Assembly: GCA_902834555.1 (NCBI GenBank)
Contig: CADFJN010000003.1
Coordinates: 1-64,000 of the forward strand
Origin: Atopobiaceae bacterium
Lineage (GTDB): Bacteria > Actinomycetota > Coriobacteriia > Coriobacteriales > Atopobiaceae
Length of the DNA: 64,000 bases
Direction of reading: 5' to 3'
Shown here piece after piece: positions 60,410-64,000 of this stretch (its first letter is position 1; every line of letters starts with the position of its first letter). Position numbers and translations under genes: made by a program. The notes under the pieces are model-generated. The model had not been told where the DNA came from. It did no database searches and worked only from the letters and a program-made list of their open reading frames with translations.

Positions 60410-60765
60410 AGTTTAGAAACTTTCCAACCACGTTCGCGGATGTTCTGTCGTTTTCGGAGAAGGCATCGCTGTGGATGTCCATCGTGAATCGTGGCGGAGA
60501 CCTTGCTGTAGCTGGCGTGCTCGCTGGAGGTGTGGAAGTCCACGCAGTTTGCGATCATTAGCGAGATGTTCGTACGCTTTAGCTCGTGGAAGCGGAGCCG
60601 GACGTAGTGTCTGCACACCCGCCTGCGCCTGTTGCTGCGGGAGCAGGGCCTCCCGTCGTCGTCAACGGGGATGCTGTGCTCGTTCAGCTTGGTCCTCTTC
60701 ACTGGTGATGTGATTGCAGCTTTTATCGGCATAGTTGGGAACTTTGGCAGATTGGATTCCTCAAA

Positions 60766-61146
60766 TCACCCAGTAGCATTTTCTGCATCTAACTCAATTG
60801 TCGGGCAACTCAATCCCGTCGAGCTTCTACGTCGCGTCCAGTGAGTTCGGTCTTTGGGTGCGTCCATATCGTGACGGACATGCCCGCGGATCACCATCTC
60901 ATTTTTCGTGAGTCTGAAGCAGAAGCGCTCCGGGAAGCGGTCGGGGTTCCTCGTGACGGCTTGGTTGAGCGTTCTGGTCTCCACGCCGTACAGCTTCGCG
61001 AGGTCGCTGTCGAGCATGACCTGCTCGCCGCGAACGGTGTAGATCATGCTTTTGATTCGGACGTCGCTCACGGCGAGGGAGGGTCTTCCCTCCTGAGGAA
61101 GGTCGATGGTCGTACGGTCGCTGGAATCTTTGCAGTTCTCGTCCAT
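60766..61146 (-). pseudogene. ORF6N-domain protein, C-terminally truncated
   Basis: A 126-residue reading with GAGGAGGAC before the ATG. VRIKSMIYTVRGEQVMLDSDLAKLYGVETRTLNQAVTRNPDRFPERFCFRLT is a full ORF6N DNA-binding domain of phage origin. After it the sequence loses the family pattern and the last codons run through a dispersed repeat (60798-60817). It is probably a phage remnant. Confidence 0.65.
60798..60817. repeat. dispersed CCGGGCAA/AATCCC repeat, half copy
   Basis: TTGTCGGGCAACTCAATCCC at the truncated end of the ORF6N gene, one base different from 52234-52253. Confidence 0.65.
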
Positions 61147-61248
61147 GGGCGCTGTCCTCCTCGCAGGCGGTAGAGGAATTGTATTAGTGGCCACGGAAGA
61201 GAGATAACGTCACAATCATCGGTCGCTTAGTCCTCTCATGCAGCTCCG

Positions 61249-61289
61249 TTGCCCGGCGATAGAATCCCATTGCCGGGCAAAGTTATCCC
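61249..61289. repeat. dispersed CCGGGCAA/AATCCC repeat, full copy
   Basis: A 41-bp unit with two tandem half-sites TTGCCSGG...ATCCC. It matches the reverse complement of the repeat at 5205-5254 in length and at most positions. Confidence 0.65.
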
Positions 61290-61329
61290 GTCCCGTCTGG
61301 GGCATCCCAATCCTAAATAACGGCCAGCC

Positions 61330-61375
61330 TTTGTCACAGGGGCTGCGACAAAACCACTCTTAAGGTGTGGATTCT
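61330..61375 (+). promoter_or_regulatory. candidate regulatory dyad before fructose-type PTS
   Basis: TTTGTC (61330-61335) and GACAAA (61347-61352) are inverted with an 11-base gap, and a -10-like TATGAT follows near 61375. It may be the operator and promoter of the PTS operon. The -35 is unclear. Confidence 0.35.
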
Positions 61376-61461
61376 ATGATGGGATACTCAGGCAAGTCCA
61401 AGCGGAGCACCTCATTTTACTGGCCGTCGGCTGGGTGAGGCCATGTGGAAGGGGAGGGGAC

Positions 61462-61914
61462 ATGCTCTTCACTCGCGGAAACATTCTCGGAACAATTGAT
61501 GTGAAAACCCAGGAAGAGGTTTTCGAGAGGCTCGCAGAACGTGCGGTGAGCTTGGGGCTTGCCCACGATGCGCAGGCAATAGTGCGTGACTACAAGGAGC
61601 GAGAGGAGGAGGCATCGACTGGCTTTGGAGGAGGCATCGCCATTCCTCATTCCAAGACTGATGATGTCTCGGAGCCCACGGTGCTCTTTACGCGGCTGTC
61701 CCAACCTGTCGAGTGGAACTCGATTGATGGCAAGCCGGTCCAGACCGTTATCTCCATCCTGGTTCCCAGCGGGGCGAACTCTGAGCACCTCCGGCTGCTC
61801 TCATCGCTTAGCCGCAAGCTCGTGCACCCCGAGTTCGTAGAGATACTCAACAAGGGCACTGATGATGAGGTATTCGAGGCAATCGATGGAGTGCTTTCGG
61901 GCAACGCCTCCTGA
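61462..61914 (+). CDS. PTS EIIA, fructose type
   Basis: A 150-residue protein with GGGGAGGGG before the ATG. GGGIAIPHSKTDDV puts the phospho-histidine at H63. It is the phosphate donor for the IIBC protein encoded 67 bases downstream. Confidence 0.9.
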   Translation: MLFTRGNILGTIDVKTQEEVFERLAERAVSLGLAHDAQAIVRDYKEREEEASTGFGGGIAIPHSKTDDVSEPTVLFTRLSQPVEWNSIDGKPVQTVISILVPSGANSEHLRLLSSLSRKLVHPEFVEILNKGTDDEVFEAIDGVLSGNAS

Positions 61915-61981
61915 GGACGAGGGGACGGGGCTTACCTGAATGGCGTGCCGACCGTTGTCGGCCAGTAGAAAGGAGCGGGCA

Positions 61982-63421
61982 ATGTCCAAATCGATCGTTG
62001 CGGTGACCAACTGTCCAGCTGGCATCGCGCACACCTATATGGTGGCGGAGACGATTAAAACCAAAGGTGAGGCCCTCGGCTACGAGGTTCACGTCGAGAC
62101 CCAGGGTGCCAATGGTGTCGAGAATCAGCTGACCAAGGACCAGATTAAGGATGCCGACTATGTCATCCTCGCCCTTGGCAAGGGCATGGACGAGGATGAC
62201 CGTGTGCGCTTCGACGGCAAAAAGGTCATCGAGCTCCCGGTGTCCGAGGCCCTGAAGAACATCGACTCCGTGATGGGCAATCTCGAGGGAGAGGCAAAGC
62301 TGTATCGAGCCACCTCAGTTGACCTCGGTGGTCGTAATGGCACCGGCGCTGTGACCGGGTTCATGAACCACCTGATGGCTGGTGTTTCCGCTGCTCTGCC
62401 GTTCGTGATTGGCGGCGGCCTTCTCATGGCCATCGGCTCGATCATGGTTCAGTTTGGTGCCCCCAACATCGAGCCGGCCGATGGCCAAGTTGCATCCATA
62501 GCGTGGGTGCTCAACACCATTGGTTCGCTGGGCTTCTCGTTCATGGTTCCCGTCATGGGCGCGTGGATTGCACAGTCCATTGGTGGCAAGCCCGCACTTG
62601 CCCCTGCGTTCATCTGCTCCTATCTTGCGAATAGCGCTGACCTGCTTGGTACCCAGACGGGTGCCGGCTTCATTGGCGCAGTGATCATTGGTATCCTCGT
62701 TGGCTACTTTGCTAACGCCCTGAGGAAGATTCAGCTGCCTAAGAACATGCACGGCCTGATGGGTTTCCTTATTATCCCGTTTGTCAGCCTGCTCGTCTTT
62801 GCGCTTCTGACCTACTACTTCATTGGCCCCATCGCCGCTGCCCTTATGAACGGCCTGGTCGTCATGCTTTCGAGTATTCCTGAGGGTGCAAAGCTTGCGG
62901 GTGCCTTCCTGGTTGGCGCCATGCTTGCCTTCGACATGGGTGGCCCTGTCAATAAGGCTGCGTGGTTCTTCTCCTTCTCGCTGGTTGCTTCTGGCGTCTA
63001 CGACTGGTATGGCATCGTTGGCGTTGTGACCATCCTGCCGCCCATGGCAGCCGCCATCGCAACTTGGATCCGTCCTTCCCTGTTCACCGAGGGCGAGCGT
63101 GACGCTGCGGTTCCTGCACTTATCGTTGGCGCTACGGTCGCAACCGAGCCCGCCATCCCGTATGCACTTGCCGCTCCCCTGCCAATGATTTCCGCGAACG
63201 TCATTGCCGGTGGCGTTGCGGGCGCAATCTCCATGGCACTGGGTGTGCAGCGCATTGCCCCCGGGATTGGCATCTTCGATCCTCTTCTCGGACTGATTTC
63301 TCCTGCGTGGGCCTACTACATCGCAGTCGCAGTGGGGCTTTTGCTTAACGTGGCTCTGATCATTATCTTCAAGTCAATCTGGCTTAAGCGCCAGGCCGAG
63401 AAGGCGCAGCAGGCCGCATAG
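61982..63421 (+). CDS. PTS EIIBC, fructose type
   Basis: A 479-residue protein. The IIB domain (1-105) has VAVTNCPAGIAHTYMVAE with the phospho-cysteine at C11. The IIC domain follows from about 120 with many TM segments and DMGGPVNKAAW. It imports and phosphorylates fructose or a related sugar. GAAAGGAG precedes the ATG. Confidence 0.92.
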   Translation: MSKSIVAVTNCPAGIAHTYMVAETIKTKGEALGYEVHVETQGANGVENQLTKDQIKDADYVILALGKGMDEDDRVRFDGKKVIELPVSEALKNIDSVMGNLEGEAKLYRATSVDLGGRNGTGAVTGFMNHLMAGVSAALPFVIGGGLLMAIGSIMVQFGAPNIEPADGQVASIAWVLNTIGSLGFSFMVPVMGAWIAQSIGGKPALAPAFICSYLANSADLLGTQTGAGFIGAVIIGILVGYFANALRKIQLPKNMHGLMGFLIIPFVSLLVFALLTYYFIGPIAAALMNGLVVMLSSIPEGAKLAGAFLVGAMLAFDMGGPVNKAAWFFSFSLVASGVYDWYGIVGVVTILPPMAAAIATWIRPSLFTEGERDAAVPALIVGATVATEPAIPYALAAPLPMISANVIAGGVAGAISMALGVQRIAPGIGIFDPLLGLISPAWAYYIAVAVGLLLNVALIIIFKSIWLKRQAEKAQQAA

Positions 63422-63455
63422 GACGTCATCTCGTGATGTAACTGATTGCTGGTAC

Positions 63456-63487
63456 GCTGGCACCTGTCCTGTGAGGCGGGTGCCAGC
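63456..63487. repeat. hairpin between PTS and aminotransferase
   Basis: GCTGGCACC and GGTGCCAGC form a perfect 9-bp stem with a 14-base loop. No T-run follows; it may attenuate read-through from the PTS operon. Confidence 0.5.
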
Positions 63488-63519
63488 TCGCCAATGAAAT
63501 CAAGGGGGTCGAGCGCAAT

Positions 63520-64000
63520 ATGGACTTCAATGAGGTCATTGACAGGCATGGAACCTATTGCACACAGTGGGATTACGCTGCAGACCGTTTTGGGTCTTCA
63601 GACGTGATTCCCTTCTCCATTTCCGATGCTGACTTTTCGGTTCCCGATGAGATTCTCACTGCCATTAAAAGTCGTCTCGACCACCCCATACTTGGCTATA
63701 CGCGTTGGAATCACGATGGGTTCAAGCAGCCCATCGTGGAGTGGTTTGACCGCAGGGGAGGGGCACGCGTCAATCCCGAATGGATTGTCTACAGTCCTAG
63801 CGTTATCTTTACGGTCGCAACGCTGATCAGGCTCAAGTCAAACCCTGGGGATGCGGTTGTAACCTTCTCCCCAATGTATGATGCGTTCTTTGGCGCTATC
63901 CGCGGAAACGGGAGGGCACTAGTTCCTGTTAGCCTCTCGTCTGCCATGGATGACTACCAGATTGACTGGGATGGTCTCGAACGGGCATGCACTGATCCCC
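63520..64000 (+). CDS. MalY/PatB-type PLP aminotransferase, partial
   Basis: The first 160 residues of a fold-type I PLP enzyme, cut by the window end. MDFNEVIDRHGTYCTQWDY and DVIPFSISDADFSVPDEI match the MalY/PatB (cystathionine beta-lyase-like) N-terminus, and VVTFSPMYDAFF follows. AAGGGGG precedes the ATG. The catalytic lysine lies outside the window. Confidence 0.82.
   Translation, partial: MDFNEVIDRHGTYCTQWDYAADRFGSSDVIPFSISDADFSVPDEILTAIKSRLDHPILGYTRWNHDGFKQPIVEWFDRRGGARVNPEWIVYSPSVIFTVATLIRLKSNPGDAVVTFSPMYDAFFGAIRGNGRALVPVSLSSAMDDYQIDWDGLERACTDP

Noticed and set aside
60410..60765. Minus-strand reading after the ORF6N remnant (contains MIANCVDFHTSSEHASYSK)
   Set aside because: It resembles a decayed coding stretch, but no family could be named and no start signal is visible.

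Overview
The window is high-GC DNA from an actinobacterium. Its gene content points to an anaerobic, host-associated Coriobacteriia lineage of the Olsenella/Atopobium kind: a selenium-type YedE/TusA/DUF3343 cluster, a giant acyl-CoA dehydratase activase-like protein, a LOR/SDH-domain protein, many PTS genes and no respiratory genes. This placement is inferred from gene content, not from a search.

Left flank (1-19987). A minus-strand YedE-TusA-DUF3343 set faces a cysteine desulfurase-family gene. After it come an orphan JetD/DUF2220-like Toprim protein, an ArsC/Spx-like protein, a DUF1905-DUF2200 fusion, a LOR/SDH-type protein and a large nuclease-like hypothetical. A 1.1 kb gene-free stretch (8490-9586) holds five copies of a 75-bp inverted-repeat element and a perfect 47-bp palindrome. 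Next are a TetR regulator coupled to a 1562-residue dehydratase activase, three Cof-type HAD phosphatases, peptidase T and a small membrane protein.

Integrative and conjugative element (about 20019-51580, 31.5 kb). It sits in the 3' half of an initiator tRNA-Met gene, with imperfect 46-bp att repeats at both ends. Phased TGACCACCA arrays lie just inside each end, and a tyrosine integrase lies next to the right end. The left arm carries regulators and a co-directional transfer operon: DUF3801-like protein, VirD4, pilin-like, PrgI-like, VirB4, lytic hydrolase, VirB6-like, and an LPXTG thioester adhesin. The opposite strand carries YjdF with a candidate yjdF RNA leader, a MOBP-type relaxase and MobC, with a likely oriT upstream of mobC. 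The cargo is a defence island: ribbon-helix-helix protein, Eco57I-like methylase, GIY-YIG-helicase, GmrSD-like DUF262/HNH protein, and a two-gene CBASS-like SLATT plus CD-NTase module. Two degenerate YraN-like genes and an AbiE toxin-antitoxin pair follow.

Right flank (51581-64000). A ParE-like toxin has its C-terminus replaced by the chromosomal repeats. A 2-hydroxyacid dehydrogenase comes next, then a seven-gene sugar-acid operon: KDPG-type aldolase, galactitol-type PTS IIA/IIB/IIC, galactonate-type dehydratase, phosphotriesterase-family lactonase-like enzyme and IlvD/Edd dehydratase, closed by a hairpin terminator. An ORF6N-domain remnant, a fructose-type PTS (IIA, IIBC) and the start of a MalY/PatB-type aminotransferase finish the window.

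Several small repeat families are scattered through both flanks but were not seen inside the element, which fits later arrival of the element into a repeat-bearing chromosome.
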